Of a DNA stretch of 64,000 bases, positions 7,472-16,999 are shown piece after piece (the stretch's first letter is position 1; every line of letters starts with the position of its first letter). A program made the translations under genes and the position numbers. Under the pieces are notes generated by a model. That model searched no databases. It saw nothing but the letters and a program-made list of their open reading frames with translations, and was not told the DNA's origin. Source of the DNA: Aureibaculum luteum (GTDB taxonomy: Bacteria; Bacteroidota; Bacteroidia; Flavobacteriales; Flavobacteriaceae); the NCBI RefSeq assembly GCF_003449015.1, contig NZ_QRGD01000004.1, positions 310,001 to 374,000 of the forward strand, read 5' to 3'.

Positions 7472-10438
7472 TTATTGCTTAACGGGCGTTATTTTATAAT
7501 TAAATAAATAATCTACATCAAGCTCCGTAACTTTACCTAACTTCTTCAAGGCCTCAACATTTAAATCTTTTTTATTGCCAATTACCAATGTCGTATATTT
7601 CTTTCCTTTAATATTCGTGTTAAAGAAATTAGACAAATCCTTTAAAGTAATATTCTGTACTTCATTATAAATTTCCTCCCTATTATCATAATCTAATCCT
7701 CGGTTCTTTAACCTTTCATAACTCCAAAAAATATTAGATTTGGTAATACGTTCAGCTGCTATTTGTTTTAACACAGCTTCTTTGGCGGAATTAAACTGCT
7801 TATCTGCTTCTGGCATATTATTCATTAATTCTAACATAGCGTCAACTGCTTGAGGCAACTTATTAGCTTGTGTACCCACATAACCATAAATATAATTAGA
7901 ATCACCTTTTTTACTTGCATCTGAATAGGCTGCAAAAGCAGAATACGCTAATGATTTAGATTCTCTAATCTCTTGAAAAACAATAGATGACAAACCACTA
8001 CCAAAATAAGAATTAAAAACTCTGGATAAGGCCAATTCTTTTGGATCAAACTGTTTTCCTTTAGAAAGGAAAATCAATTCAGATTGCACCATATCATAAT
8101 CTGTGAAATAGACTTGCTCTCCTGTTTCTTTTTCAACGTACTCTATAGGTGTTGGGTAATCTTTCAAATTTTCAGGTACACTATGAGCGGTATTCATTGC
8201 ACCAACTGCAGCATCTACATCTTTACCATAATAAAATACACGTTGCTTATAACTTTTTAAGTCTTTTAATAAGTTTACCAAATCCGTTGGACTAATTGCA
8301 TATAATTCTTCAGCTGTAAAGATATTTCTTAAACGAGAATTTTCACCGTACTTAGCGTAACTGAACAATCCATTCCATAAGATGTTTCCTTTTTGAGTTT
8401 TACTATCTACCCTATCTTTTAAGATCTTTTCTACATACTTCTTGTATGTTTCTTCATTCGCTTCTGAATGATCCCACAAGTCTTCTAACAAATCTAAACC
8501 TTTATCTAGGTTTTCATTTAATCCTGATATATAAACATAAGATTTATCCCCTTGTGCTTGAACACCGTAAGACACTCCAAGTTTATAAAATTCTTTTTTA
8601 AGATTTTCTGGCGATAACTTCTCTGTTCCTAAAAAGTCTAAATAACCAACAGCTAATGACAATTGTTTATTACTATCACTTCCCATATCAAAAATAATAT
8701 TCAAATCAAAAAGGTCATTATTTTTATTCTCTACATAATCAACATTTATACCACTAGATAAGGTTGTCTGTTTTATTTCATTTTTGTAATCGACAAATCT
8801 TGGTTTTAAATCCTGCGACACTTCGGTATTAAATTGCTTTACGTAATCAGATTGCATATCTCTATTAACTTCTATTGGCGTAATACCAGGGTTTTCAACT
8901 TTTACGATAGACTTATCTTCACCTTTACGCTTATAAGTAAGTACATAATTATTCGTATAGAAATTATTAGCAAAATCAACCAATTGTTGTTTTGAAATCT
9001 TTTTAAGATCGTCTAAGAACTTTACTTTGTTAGCCCAATCTTCATGATGTATAAAAGCATCATAGTACATCGAAGCTAAAGCACTATTATTTTCGTATTG
9101 TCTTGTTCGACTCAATTTTAAATCATTTACCACAGCCTCAATCATCCAATCTTCGAATTCTCCTTTTTTTAATTTTTCAATTTGCTCTAAAAGTAAATCT
9201 TTCACCTCATCTAATGTCTGCCCTTCTTTTGGACTACCTGTAAATGAATGATACCCATAATCATTTAAAAAAGTTGGTGAACAACTTGCGTTTTGAACTG
9301 CCTGTTTTTGATTTAAGTTTAGGTCGATTAAACCAGCTTCTCCATTTGCCAAAATCATATCGGCAAGTGTCATTAATTTCTCTTCCTCGGTACCTACTCC
9401 TTGAGATCGAAATGCTACTGAAACACTTTCTGAAGTTGGTCCAAACACTTCATTAACAATAGGAGAAGTTATAGGCTCTTCTTTTGGTAAAGTTGGATGA
9501 GAAACCTCTTTATTTTCTAATTTTCCAAAAGTTTCATTAACTTTTTTAATAGTTTCTTCAAAATTGATATCACCAACCAATATCAATGCCATATTATTTG
9601 GAACATAATACTTATTAAAATAGTTATGGATTGCAATCATAGAAGGATTTTTCAAATGCTCTGCCGTACCGATAGTAGATTGTTGACCATAAGGATGATT
9701 TGGAAATAATCCCTTTAACATGGACGCATAAATTTTTCTATAATCATTATCTTGACCTCGATTAAACTCTTCGAAAACCGCTTCAAGTTCTGTATGAAAT
9801 AAACGCAATACCAATTGGCTAAATCGCTCTCCTTCTAAGCTTAACCATTTATTCAACTCATTAGAAGGAATTTTATTATGATAGACCGTTTCCTCAAACC
9901 AAGTATGTGCATTTGTACCTTGAGCACCAATAGAAGCTGTCATTTTATCATATTCATTGGCAATAGCAAATTTTGAGGCTTCTAAAGAAACACTATCAAT
10001 TTTCCTATAAACGTCCTTTTTCTTATCAGCATCCGCTTCAGCTTTATGCTCCTCATATAAATCTGAAATTTGAGATAAATATTCTTGTTCTGTTTCCCAA
10101 TCAGCGGTTCCAAACTCTTCAGTTCCTTTAAACAGCATATGCTCTAGATAATGAGCTAAACCAGTAGTTTCTTTAGGATCATAATTTGAACCTGCTCTAA
10201 CAGCAATGTATGTTTGAATTTTTGGTTCGTCCGTATTTTTACTTAAATAAACTTTTAATCCATTTTCTAAAGTATATAAGCGTAACCCAGTCGGATCGTT
10301 ATTAACTTTTTCGTAATTAAAATTGTTGGCATCCGTTTGTTTTTCAGCAGTATAATCGCCTTTTTCACTTGAATTACCTTTACAACCAATTAATACAGTT
10401 AAAAAAGCAAACATAAATAAAAGATGTATTCTTCTCAT
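7472..10438 (-). CDS. M16-family zinc metallopeptidase lipoprotein (pitrilysin-like)
   Basis: About 988 residues with the start placed at ATG 10436-10438. This gives a lipoprotein signal MRRIHLLFMFAFLTVLIGC with the lipobox Cys at 19. An in-frame ATG 45 bases upstream (10483) would spoil the signal and lies upstream of a -7 promoter box at 10471-10478. The first half carries the inverted zinc motif HYLEH (about 96-100) and a downstream Glu in ELEAVFEEFNRGQDN. The second half is a degenerate M16 domain without HxxEH, as usual for two-repeat members. The likely role is peptide degradation in the periplasm or at the outer membrane. The gene has its own terminator. Confidence 0.92.
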   Translation of the reverse strand: MRRIHLLFMFAFLTVLIGCKGNSSEKGDYTAEKQTDANNFNYEKVNNDPTGLRLYTLENGLKVYLSKNTDEPKIQTYIAVRAGSNYDPKETTGLAHYLEHMLFKGTEEFGTADWETEQEYLSQISDLYEEHKAEADADKKKDVYRKIDSVSLEASKFAIANEYDKMTASIGAQGTNAHTWFEETVYHNKIPSNELNKWLSLEGERFSQLVLRLFHTELEAVFEEFNRGQDNDYRKIYASMLKGLFPNHPYGQQSTIGTAEHLKNPSMIAIHNYFNKYYVPNNMALILVGDINFEETIKKVNETFGKLENKEVSHPTLPKEEPITSPIVNEVFGPTSESVSVAFRSQGVGTEEEKLMTLADMILANGEAGLIDLNLNQKQAVQNASCSPTFLNDYGYHSFTGSPKEGQTLDEVKDLLLEQIEKLKKGEFEDWMIEAVVNDLKLSRTRQYENNSALASMYYDAFIHHEDWANKVKFLDDLKKISKQQLVDFANNFYTNNYVLTYKRKGEDKSIVKVENPGITPIEVNRDMQSDYVKQFNTEVSQDLKPRFVDYKNEIKQTTLSSGINVDYVENKNNDLFDLNIIFDMGSDSNKQLSLAVGYLDFLGTEKLSPENLKKEFYKLGVSYGVQAQGDKSYVYISGLNENLDKGLDLLEDLWDHSEANEETYKKYVEKILKDRVDSKTQKGNILWNGLFSYAKYGENSRLRNIFTAEELYAISPTDLVNLLKDLKSYKQRVFYYGKDVDAAVGAMNTAHSVPENLKDYPTPIEYVEKETGEQVYFTDYDMVQSELIFLSKGKQFDPKELALSRVFNSYFGSGLSSIVFQEIRESKSLAYSAFAAYSDASKKGDSNYIYGYVGTQANKLPQAVDAMLELMNNMPEADKQFNSAKEAVLKQIAAERITKSNIFWSYERLKNRGLDYDNREEIYNEVQNITLKDLSNFFNTNIKGKKYTTLVIGNKKDLNVEALKKLGKVTELDVDYLFNYKITPVKQ

Positions 10439-10470
10439 TTTAAAAATTTTAGTTTGTTGAATGTGTTTCC

Positions 10471-10478
10471 CAAATATA
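10471..10478 (-). promoter_or_regulatory. -7 box of the M16 peptidase gene
   Basis: Minus-strand TATATTTG, an exact TAnnTTTG match 32 bases before the preferred start at 10438. It helps decide the start because the longer reading frame would begin upstream of the implied transcription start. Confidence 0.45.
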
Positions 10479-10557
10479 CCCAATAGTATTAATTAGAATT
10501 AAAAATTTAACATAAACAGCCTAATTTTAACAATTTACGTCTCATAATTAATAATAA

Positions 10558-10605
10558 ATCATAAAAAAAGCCTGTTTGAATATTCAAACAGGCTTTTTTT
10601 ATGAT
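10558..10605 (-). terminator. Terminator of sucD
   Basis: A near-perfect palindrome: arms 10558-10580 and 10583-10605 pair over 23 bases with a GCCTGTTTGAA core and A7/T7 flanks. It starts 15 bases after the sucD stop codon (minus-strand direction). Confidence 0.88.
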
Positions 10606-10620
10606 TTTACTGGTTTAATT

Positions 10621-11499
10621 TTAGATTACTCCTAAAACTTCAGCAACCTTTAAGCCAATTTCAGCTGGAGAATCAACTACGTGAATACCATTTTCTGCTA
10701 AAATTTTCATTTTAGCTTGAGCCGTATCATCACTTCCACCAACAATAGCACCAGCATGTCCCATAGTTCTTCCTTTAGGAGCTGTTTGACCTGCAATAAA
10801 TCCGATTACTGGTTTTCTATTACCATCTGCTTTAATCCATCTCGCTGCATCAGCTTCTAATTGACCTCCAATTTCACCAATCATAACTATACATTCAGTT
10901 TCATCATCATTCATCAATAACTCAACGGCCTCTTTAGTGGTTGTACCAATTATTGGGTCACCACCTATTCCTATTGCTGTAGTAATACCTAAACCTTGTT
11001 TTACAACCTGATCTGCTGCTTCATAAGTTAAAGTACCTGATTTAGATATAATACCTACTTTGCCTTTTTTAAATACAAAGCCTGGCATAATACCTACCTT
11101 GGCTTCACCAGGAGTAATAACACCTGGACAGTTAGGGCCAATTAATCTACAATCTCTATCTTGGATATAAGCTTTTACTTTTACCATATCTGCCACAGGA
11201 ATTCCTTCCGTAATACAAATAATTACTTTTATTCCCGCTTCGGCAGCTTCCATAATTGCATCTGCAGCGAAAGCTGGCGGTACAAAAATGATACTTGTAT
11301 CAGCGTTTGCTTTTGCAACTGCTTCTGATACTGTATTATAAACAGGTCTATCTAAATGTTTTTGGCCACCTTTACCTGGCGTTACACCACCAACTACATT
11401 GGTGCCATATTCTATCATTTGAGTAGCATGAAATGTACCCTCACTACCTGTAAATCCTTGGACAATTACTTTTGAATCTTTATTTACTAAAACGCTCAT
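10621..11499 (-). CDS. sucD: Succinate-CoA ligase, ADP-forming, alpha subunit
   Basis: 292 residues. The alpha subunit binds CoA and carries the phosphohistidine intermediate in succinyl-CoA to succinate conversion of the TCA cycle. Seen: [11 protein letters not shown] in the N-terminal CoA-binding Rossmann fold, [18 protein letters not shown], the GGDPIIGT loop and the active-site His in [10 protein letters not shown] near residue 245. Length is standard. The beta subunit gene sucC is not adjacent, so the subunits are made from separate loci. The ATG lies 93 bases downstream of the LpxD paralogue; a TACTTTTG box at 11552-11559 could serve as its promoter. Confidence 0.97.
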   Translation of the reverse strand: MSVLVNKDSKVIVQGFTGSEGTFHATQMIEYGTNVVGGVTPGKGGQKHLDRPVYNTVSEAVAKANADTSIIFVPPAFAADAIMEAAEAGIKVIICITEGIPVADMVKVKAYIQDRDCRLIGPNCPGVITPGEAKVGIMPGFVFKKGKVGIISKSGTLTYEAADQVVKQGLGITTAIGIGGDPIIGTTTKEAVELLMNDDETECIVMIGEIGGQLEADAARWIKADGNRKPVIGFIAGQTAPKGRTMGHAGAIVGGSDDTAQAKMKILAENGIHVVDSPAEIGLKVAEVLGVI

Positions 11500-11551
11500 T
11501 TTTAGTTATTGGTTATTAATTATTATATCAATTGCTTCAAATTCTTTAACA

Positions 11552-11559
11552 CAAAAGTA
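11552..11559 (-). promoter_or_regulatory. -7 box upstream of sucD
   Basis: Minus-strand TACTTTTG (TAnnTTTG) 52 bases before the sucD ATG. No clear -33 TTG was found. Confidence 0.4.
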
Positions 11560-11592
11560 ATTCTTACAACTAACTTTAAAAAATTATTAGGA

Positions 11593-12528
11593 TTAAATAT
11601 TATTTACTTTACTAATTAGTTCAGGCAACAACCTTATTCCTGCCAACTCTCTGTATTTCTTTCTAGCTTCGTCACATGGTGATCCAAAATAAGATTTACC
11701 ACCTTCTAAATCTCCGCCCACACCAGATTGTGCATAAACAATTGCTTTTTTACCTATTGTAATTCCACTTATAACACCTACTTGGCCCCATAATGTAACT
11801 TCGTCTTCTAAAACAGTACATCCTGCAATACCAACATGTGAAGCTATCAAACACTTTTTACCAATTACAGTGTCGTGTGCAATTTGAACCTGATTATCAA
11901 TTTTTGTACCTTCCTTGATATGCGTATTACCTGTTACACCTCTGTCAATAGTACAAGAAGCCCCAATATCTACATTATCTTCTATGATTATACTTCCACA
12001 GGATATTAATTTATCAAATCCCGTTTCCCTATTTTTATAATAAAAAGCATCTGAACCCAAAATAGTACCCGCATGTATAGTAACATTATCGCCAATGGTA
12101 CATCCATCATAAATAACAACATTGGGATGGATAAGACAATTTTTACCAATTTTCACATTATTACCTAAAAACACATTAGGTTGAATAATTGTTCCTTCAC
12201 CAATTATAGCAGAATCTGAAATCGCTTTATCTGCTTTTTGAAAAGGATTGAAATATTTGGCAAGTTTACTGAAATCACGAAAAGGATCGTCCGATATTAA
12301 CAATGCTTTACCTTCTGGACAAGCCACATTTTTATTAATTAAAACTACTGATGCCGCAGAATTTAATGCCTTTTCATAATATTTAGGATGGTCTACAAAT
12401 ACAATATCACCTTCTTTAACAACATGAATTTCGTTCATTCCTAAAACAGGAAAATTTGAATCACCAACAAACTCACTATTAATGATTTGTGCTATTTTTT
12501 TTAAAGTATAAGTTTTAGAGAATTTCAT
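11593..12528 (-). CDS. LpxD-like UDP-3-O-acylglucosamine N-acyltransferase paralogue
   Basis: 311 residues: an N-terminal UDP-sugar-binding-like domain (about 1-100) and a left-handed beta-helix of hexapeptide repeats (about 105-280; repeats such as IGEGTI, IGKNCL, IGDNVT). The likely catalytic His lies in VQIAHDTVIGKKCLIASHVG, matching the His of LpxD. The bona fide lpxD lies at 15887 in the same block. This copy may act on another sugar or in lipid A variation; that is inference. It ends 93 bases before sucD and starts 9 bases downstream of the lipoprotein gene, on the minus strand. Confidence 0.85.
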   Translation of the reverse strand: MKFSKTYTLKKIAQIINSEFVGDSNFPVLGMNEIHVVKEGDIVFVDHPKYYEKALNSAASVVLINKNVACPEGKALLISDDPFRDFSKLAKYFNPFQKADKAISDSAIIGEGTIIQPNVFLGNNVKIGKNCLIHPNVVIYDGCTIGDNVTIHAGTILGSDAFYYKNRETGFDKLISCGSIIIEDNVDIGASCTIDRGVTGNTHIKEGTKIDNQVQIAHDTVIGKKCLIASHVGIAGCTVLEDEVTLWGQVGVISGITIGKKAIVYAQSGVGGDLEGGKSYFGSPCDEARKKYRELAGIRLLPELISKVNNI

Positions 12529-12537
12529 GTAAAAAAT

Positions 12538-13131
12538 TTAATTCATCAGTTTAAAAGAACCTATTATACCTTTAAAGGTTTCCTCGTATTTATTCAGTTT
12601 CTCTAATAAAGTCCACGTCATAATCATGTACACATTTTCTTTCCCTTCAACATATCCCATAACATAACCTATATCGTCACCATCCAAACTTCCCTTCATC
12701 ATAATTTGTCTTGCATCTAAACCTCCAATTTCTTTCAAATTATAAGGAATTACCTGCTTATTTGTCAAGCTCTCTGTAATAAAATTTGTTTGAGCTCTAC
12801 TATAATTATCTATAAAAGAAATAGCATCATCATACTCATTATACTCTTTAAAAGAATCAATAAACTCTTGCTTATTTTCGTAAATAACAACCGTATATGT
12901 TTCCTTATAAATATTGGCATATTGTAAAGAAGCATCATCGTTCAAATTACTTAACTTCTTCATGTAACTCGGTAAAGATAATTTGAATAAACTATCTGTC
13001 ACAACCTCATTGTAATCAGAAGGTTCTAATTTTTCTATTGTAGCATTTGAACCTGAATTGATAACTCCTTTAATTATCTCCTTACAAGAAAACAAGCTCA
13101 ATAATAAAAAAACAACAACTATTTTCTTCAT
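12538..13131 (-). CDS. Small lipoprotein of unknown function
   Basis: 197 residues. Lipoprotein signal MKKIVVVFLLLSLFSC with the Cys at 16. The remainder looks like a compact alpha/beta domain with TYTVVIYENKQEF and an aromatic C-terminus, similar in style to PsbP-like lipoproteins in Bacteroidota. It lies between efp (5 bases away) and the LpxD paralogue (9 bases away), so it is co-transcribed with the lipid A block. No catalytic motif was seen. Confidence 0.7.
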   Translation of the reverse strand: MKKIVVVFLLLSLFSCKEIIKGVINSGSNATIEKLEPSDYNEVVTDSLFKLSLPSYMKKLSNLNDDASLQYANIYKETYTVVIYENKQEFIDSFKEYNEYDDAISFIDNYSRAQTNFITESLTNKQVIPYNLKEIGGLDARQIMMKGSLDGDDIGYVMGYVEGKENVYMIMTWTLLEKLNKYEETFKGIIGSFKLMN

Positions 13132-13136
13132 GTTTC

Positions 13137-13706
13137 TTAATTCGTCACTCTTTCTTGATAGGTACCCTTTTCTGTTTCAATTTTTATTTTGTCACCTTCA
13201 TTAATAAATAACGGAACGTTTACACTTGCTCCAGTCTCAACTGTTGCTGGCTTTGTAGCATTGGTAGCCGTATTACCTTTTACACCTGGTTCTGTTTGTG
13301 TAACTTCTAATATGACACTAGCAGGCATTTCTACAGCAAGGGGTAATTCATCTTCTGCACGAACTACAATTGTTACAGTTTCACCTTCTTTCATCAAATC
13401 TGGACTGTCTAAAATATCTTTTTGAAGAGCAATTTGAGAATAGTCATCATTATTCATAAAATGATATGTAGCATCACCCTCTTTATATAAATATTGATAT
13501 TTACGTGTTTCAACACGTACTTCTTCTATTTTATGTCCGGCTGAAAAAGTATTATCTAATGTTTTACCATTGGTTAAACTTTTCATTTTAGTACGTACAA
13601 AAGCAGGACCTTTACCCGGTTTTACGTGTTGAAATTCTGTTATTTTAAAAGTATCATTATTATATACGATACATAATCCTTTTTTTATATCTGATGTAGT
13701 TGCCAT
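13137..13706 (-). CDS. efp: Elongation factor P
   Basis: 189 residues, standard length. EF-P enters the ribosomal E site to relieve stalling at polyproline. Three beta-barrel domains are recognisable: an N-terminal KOW-like domain with the tip loop KPGKGPAF (the Lys near residue 32 is the position modified in some phyla), a middle domain and a C-terminal OB domain ending GDKIKIETEKGTYQERV. No modification enzyme gene (epmA, epmB or earP) is nearby. Neighbours are lpxA 8 bases upstream and the lipoprotein downstream, a common Bacteroidota arrangement. Confidence 0.97.
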   Translation of the reverse strand: MATTSDIKKGLCIVYNNDTFKITEFQHVKPGKGPAFVRTKMKSLTNGKTLDNTFSAGHKIEEVRVETRKYQYLYKEGDATYHFMNNDDYSQIALQKDILDSPDLMKEGETVTIVVRAEDELPLAVEMPASVILEVTQTEPGVKGNTATNATKPATVETGASVNVPLFINEGDKIKIETEKGTYQERVTN

Positions 13707-13714
13707 AAATTTTA

Positions 13715-14500
13715 TTAATTATTACTAAAATATCCCTTCATAATTCCTCGTTGAGAATCTCTTATAAATTGAAGGATCTCATCTCTTTCTGGGGTTGCTT
13801 CCATTTCCGCCTCAATAATTTGAGCCCCTTGTGAATTATTATAATTTTTTTGATATAATATTCTATAAATATTCTGAATTTCTCTAATTTTTTCTGAACT
13901 AAAACCTCTTCTACGTAAACCTACAGAATTAATACCAACATAAGAAAGCGGCTCTCTAGCAGCCTTTACAAAAGGAGGTACGTCTTTACGAACTAAAGAA
14001 CCTCCGGTAACAAAAGCATGCTGACCTACAGAAACAAATTGATGCACTGCAACCAATCCTGCCAAGATCACATTATCACCAATAGTAACATGGCCTGCTA
14101 ATGTAGAATTATTAGAAAAGATACAGTTATCGCCGATCAAACAATCATGAGCAATATGGCAATATGCCATTATTAAACAATTTTCCCCTATAACCGTTTT
14201 CATTCTATCAGACGTTCCTTTATTAATCGTCGCACATTCTCTAATAGTGGTATTGTCACCAATAACAACGGTCGTTTCCTCACCTTGATATTTTAAATCT
14301 TGAGGAATTGCAGAGATTACTGAACCGGGAAAAATATTACAATTTTTTCCAATTCTGGCTCCTTCCATTATCGTAACATTTGACCCAATCCATGTTCCGG
14401 AACCAATAGTAACATTATTATGAATAGTTGTAAAAGGTTCTACAACAACATTTTTGGCAATTTTAGCCCCTGGATGAATATAAGCGAGTGGTTGGTTCAT
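13715..14500 (-). CDS. lpxA: Acyl-ACP:UDP-N-acetylglucosamine O-acyltransferase
   Basis: 261 residues. Catalyses the first step of lipid A synthesis, transferring a 3-hydroxyacyl chain to the 3-OH of UDP-GlcNAc. The N-terminal beta-helix contains the hexapeptide repeats, and the catalytic base His lies in MAYCHIAHDCLIGD. The C-terminal helical region has VGLRRRGFSSEKIREIQ, the usual LpxA tail. It starts 2 bases after the lpxC-fabZ stop codon, the canonical order for this phylum. Confidence 0.96.
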   Translation of the reverse strand: MNQPLAYIHPGAKIAKNVVVEPFTTIHNNVTIGSGTWIGSNVTIMEGARIGKNCNIFPGSVISAIPQDLKYQGEETTVVIGDNTTIRECATINKGTSDRMKTVIGENCLIMAYCHIAHDCLIGDNCIFSNNSTLAGHVTIGDNVILAGLVAVHQFVSVGQHAFVTGGSLVRKDVPPFVKAAREPLSYVGINSVGLRRRGFSSEKIREIQNIYRILYQKNYNNSQGAQIIEAEMEATPERDEILQFIRDSQRGIMKGYFSNN

Positions 14501-14502
14501 AA

Positions 14503-15897
14503 TTACTCCGTTCTTTTTACAATTTGTGCCATAAGTTGTGCTTCTACAACTAATTTATTATTAGCATATCCATAAGCTTGCATATGGCAAATACCTCTTC
14601 GTATTGGTGAAATTAGTTCTGCTTTAAATATAAGTGTATCTCCTGGTAAGACTTTTCGTTTAAATTTAACATTATCCATTTTCATGAAATATGTTAAATA
14701 GTTCTCAGGATCAGGCACAGTGCTTAACACTAAAATACCACCCGTTTGAGCCATAGCCTCAATTTGTAAAACTCCTGGCATTACTGGTGCTCCAGGAAAA
14801 TGCCCCACAAAAAAATGTTCATTCATTGTAACATTTTTTACACCAACTACTGTTTTATCAGTTAACTCTAAAATCCTATCTATTAATAAAAATGGAGGCC
14901 TATGTGGTAAAATATCCATTATTTGATGAATATCCATTAAAGGTGGTTCATTTAAATCAAACTTAGGAACGTTATTTCGTTTTTCAATTTTGATAATTTT
15001 TGATAATTTCTTAGCAAACTGTGTATTCACTCCATGCCCTGGTTTGTTCGCTATGACCTTACCTCTTATTTTTACACCAACCAAAGCTAAATCGCCAATA
15101 ACATCTAAAAGCTTATGTCTCGCAGCTTCATTTGGATAATGCAATGTCAAATTATCAAGAATCCCATTAGGTTTAACAGCTATTGCTTCTTTATTAAATG
15201 CCTTTCTTAATTTTTCCATTGTTTCAGGAGAAATTTCATTATCAACATAGACAATAGCATTATTTAAATCGCCTCCTTTAATTAAATTGTTATCCAATAA
15301 CATTTCAATTTCATGTAAGAAACTAAAAGTTCTTGCAGAAGATATCTCCTCTTTAAAATCAGTTATTTTCTTTAAAGTTGCATTTTGAGTTCCTAAAACC
15401 TTTGTCCCAAAATCCACCATTGCAGTAACCTCATAATGATCTGCAGGCATTAAGATAATCTCACTCCCTGTATTTTCATCCTTATATGAAACTATTTCTT
15501 TTACTATATATTCCTCAACTTCTGCATCTTGTTCTTGTAAGCCTGCTTTTTCTAACGCCTCAATAAAAAACCAAGAAGAACCATCCATTATAGGTGGCTC
15601 CGGAGAATCTAATTCTATACAAATATTATCTATTCCCAATCCTACAACTGCAGCTAAAACATGCTCACTCGTTTGGATTTTAACCCCATTTTTCTCAATG
15701 TTTGTACCACGTTGTGTGTCCACAACATATTCTGCTCTTGCTTCTATAACAGGACTTCCTTCTAGATCAACTCTAGTAAAAGCAAAACCATAATTTTCTG
15801 GAGCAGGTTTAAACGTTAAATTAACCTGTTTACCAGTATGAAGACCTACACCTGAAAGTGAAATCTCTTTTTTTATTGTTTTTTGTTTATTGCTCAT
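14503..15897 (-). CDS. lpxC/fabZ: Bifunctional UDP-3-O-acyl-GlcNAc deacetylase / 3-hydroxyacyl-ACP dehydratase
   Basis: About 464 residues from ATG 15897 (MSNKQKTIKKEISLSG). An in-frame ATG at 15915 adds six residues and would lengthen the overlap with lpxD from 11 to 29 bases. The N-terminal LpxC domain (about 1-300) has SGVGLHTG, the zinc His in TSEHVLAAV and the HDxxxD-type region. The C-terminal FabZ domain has ILPHRPPFLLIDRI and the catalytic His/Glu pair in GHFPGAPVMPGVLQIEAMAQ. Together they couple committed lipid A synthesis to unsaturation or elongation of 3-hydroxyacyl-ACP. The fusion is typical of Bacteroidota. Confidence 0.96.
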   Translation of the reverse strand: MSNKQKTIKKEISLSGVGLHTGKQVNLTFKPAPENYGFAFTRVDLEGSPVIEARAEYVVDTQRGTNIEKNGVKIQTSEHVLAAVVGLGIDNICIELDSPEPPIMDGSSWFFIEALEKAGLQEQDAEVEEYIVKEIVSYKDENTGSEIILMPADHYEVTAMVDFGTKVLGTQNATLKKITDFKEEISSARTFSFLHEIEMLLDNNLIKGGDLNNAIVYVDNEISPETMEKLRKAFNKEAIAVKPNGILDNLTLHYPNEAARHKLLDVIGDLALVGVKIRGKVIANKPGHGVNTQFAKKLSKIIKIEKRNNVPKFDLNEPPLMDIHQIMDILPHRPPFLLIDRILELTDKTVVGVKNVTMNEHFFVGHFPGAPVMPGVLQIEAMAQTGGILVLSTVPDPENYLTYFMKMDNVKFKRKVLPGDTLIFKAELISPIRRGICHMQAYGYANNKLVVEAQLMAQIVKRTE

Positions 15898-16930
15898 TAA
15901 TTTCTTTTTGTGCATTTAACATTTTTTCTAACTCATCTATTCTATCCATTAATTTGGATAGATTTTTAAAATGTACATAAGATTTATTATAGTCTGCATA
16001 AGGTAATGCGGGACTTCCTTGTACAACTTCGTTATCTTTCAAGTTTCTACCAATGCCTGATTGAGCTTGTATACTCACGTTATCACCTATTTTAAGATGC
16101 CCAACGATACCTACTTGCCCTCCTATTTTACAGTTTTTTCCAATTTTGCTAGAACCGGCAATTCCTGTTTGAGCTGCAATTACGGTATTTTCATCAATTT
16201 CAACATTATGAGCAATCTGAATTTGATTGTCTAACTTCACACCCTTTCTAATAATTGTCGAACCTAGAGTAGCTCTATCAATAGTACTGCCCGAGCCTAT
16301 TTCAACGTTATCTTCAAGAATAACATTACCCGTTTGCGGTATTTTACTATACACACCCTTTGAATCTGGAGTAAAACCAAAACCATCACACCCTACGATT
16401 ACTCCAGGGTGAATTACACAATGTTTACCAATTACAGTTTCAGAGTTAATCTTTGAACCAGCGAATAGCATACTCCCCTCTCCTATGGTAACATTATCAC
16501 CTATAAATACATTGGGATAGATTTTGACATAGTCTTCTATAATCACATTATTTCCTATATAAGCAAACGCACCTATGTAAACCTCTTTACCTAGTTTGGC
16601 AGAATCACTAATAAAATTTGGTCTTTCAATACCTGTTTTATTCAATTTCACCTGATTGTAAAACTCTAATAATTTCGAAAAAGCTTTATAAGAATCTTCA
16701 ACCATAATTAAAGTTGCATTTATATCCTTTTCAGGTATAAAACTCTTATTTACTATGGCTATCGATGCATTTGTTGAATATAAAAATGAAGTATATTTAG
16801 GATTTGACAAAAAAGTCAACGACCCTTTACCTCCCTCTTCTATTTTTGAAAGTTTATAAACTTCAACTAAAGGATTACCTTTTATCTCCCCATGAAGTAT
16901 TTCTGAGATTTGCTGTGCTGTAAATTTCAT
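15887..16930 (-). CDS. lpxD: UDP-3-O-(3-hydroxyacyl)glucosamine N-acyltransferase
   Basis: 347 residues. Adds the second 3-hydroxyacyl chain in lipid A synthesis (third step). An N-terminal LpxD domain (about 1-100), a long hexapeptide beta-helix (about 100-310) and a C-terminal helix (LSKLMDRIDELEKML) are visible. The catalytic His lies in IQIAHNVEIDENTVIAAQ. It heads the lipid A cluster and overlaps lpxC by at least 11 bases. A TATTTTTG box lies only 6 bases before the ATG, so a transcript from it would be almost leaderless. Confidence 0.95.
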   Translation of the reverse strand: MKFTAQQISEILHGEIKGNPLVEVYKLSKIEEGGKGSLTFLSNPKYTSFLYSTNASIAIVNKSFIPEKDINATLIMVEDSYKAFSKLLEFYNQVKLNKTGIERPNFISDSAKLGKEVYIGAFAYIGNNVIIEDYVKIYPNVFIGDNVTIGEGSMLFAGSKINSETVIGKHCVIHPGVIVGCDGFGFTPDSKGVYSKIPQTGNVILEDNVEIGSGSTIDRATLGSTIIRKGVKLDNQIQIAHNVEIDENTVIAAQTGIAGSSKIGKNCKIGGQVGIVGHLKIGDNVSIQAQSGIGRNLKDNEVVQGSPALPYADYNKSYVHFKNLSKLMDRIDELEKMLNAQKEINEQ

Positions 16931-16935
16931 TGTTG

Positions 16936-16943
16936 CAAAAATA
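16936..16943 (-). promoter_or_regulatory. Possible -7 box just before lpxD
   Basis: Minus-strand TATTTTTG (TAnnTTTG) 6 bases from the lpxD ATG. No -33 element was seen at the usual distance; it may be coincidental. Confidence 0.3.
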
Positions 16944-16999
16944 TAAAAAAAGATTAACGATATGCTAAATATAAATTATGTTTTCAGTTTAATATAAAA

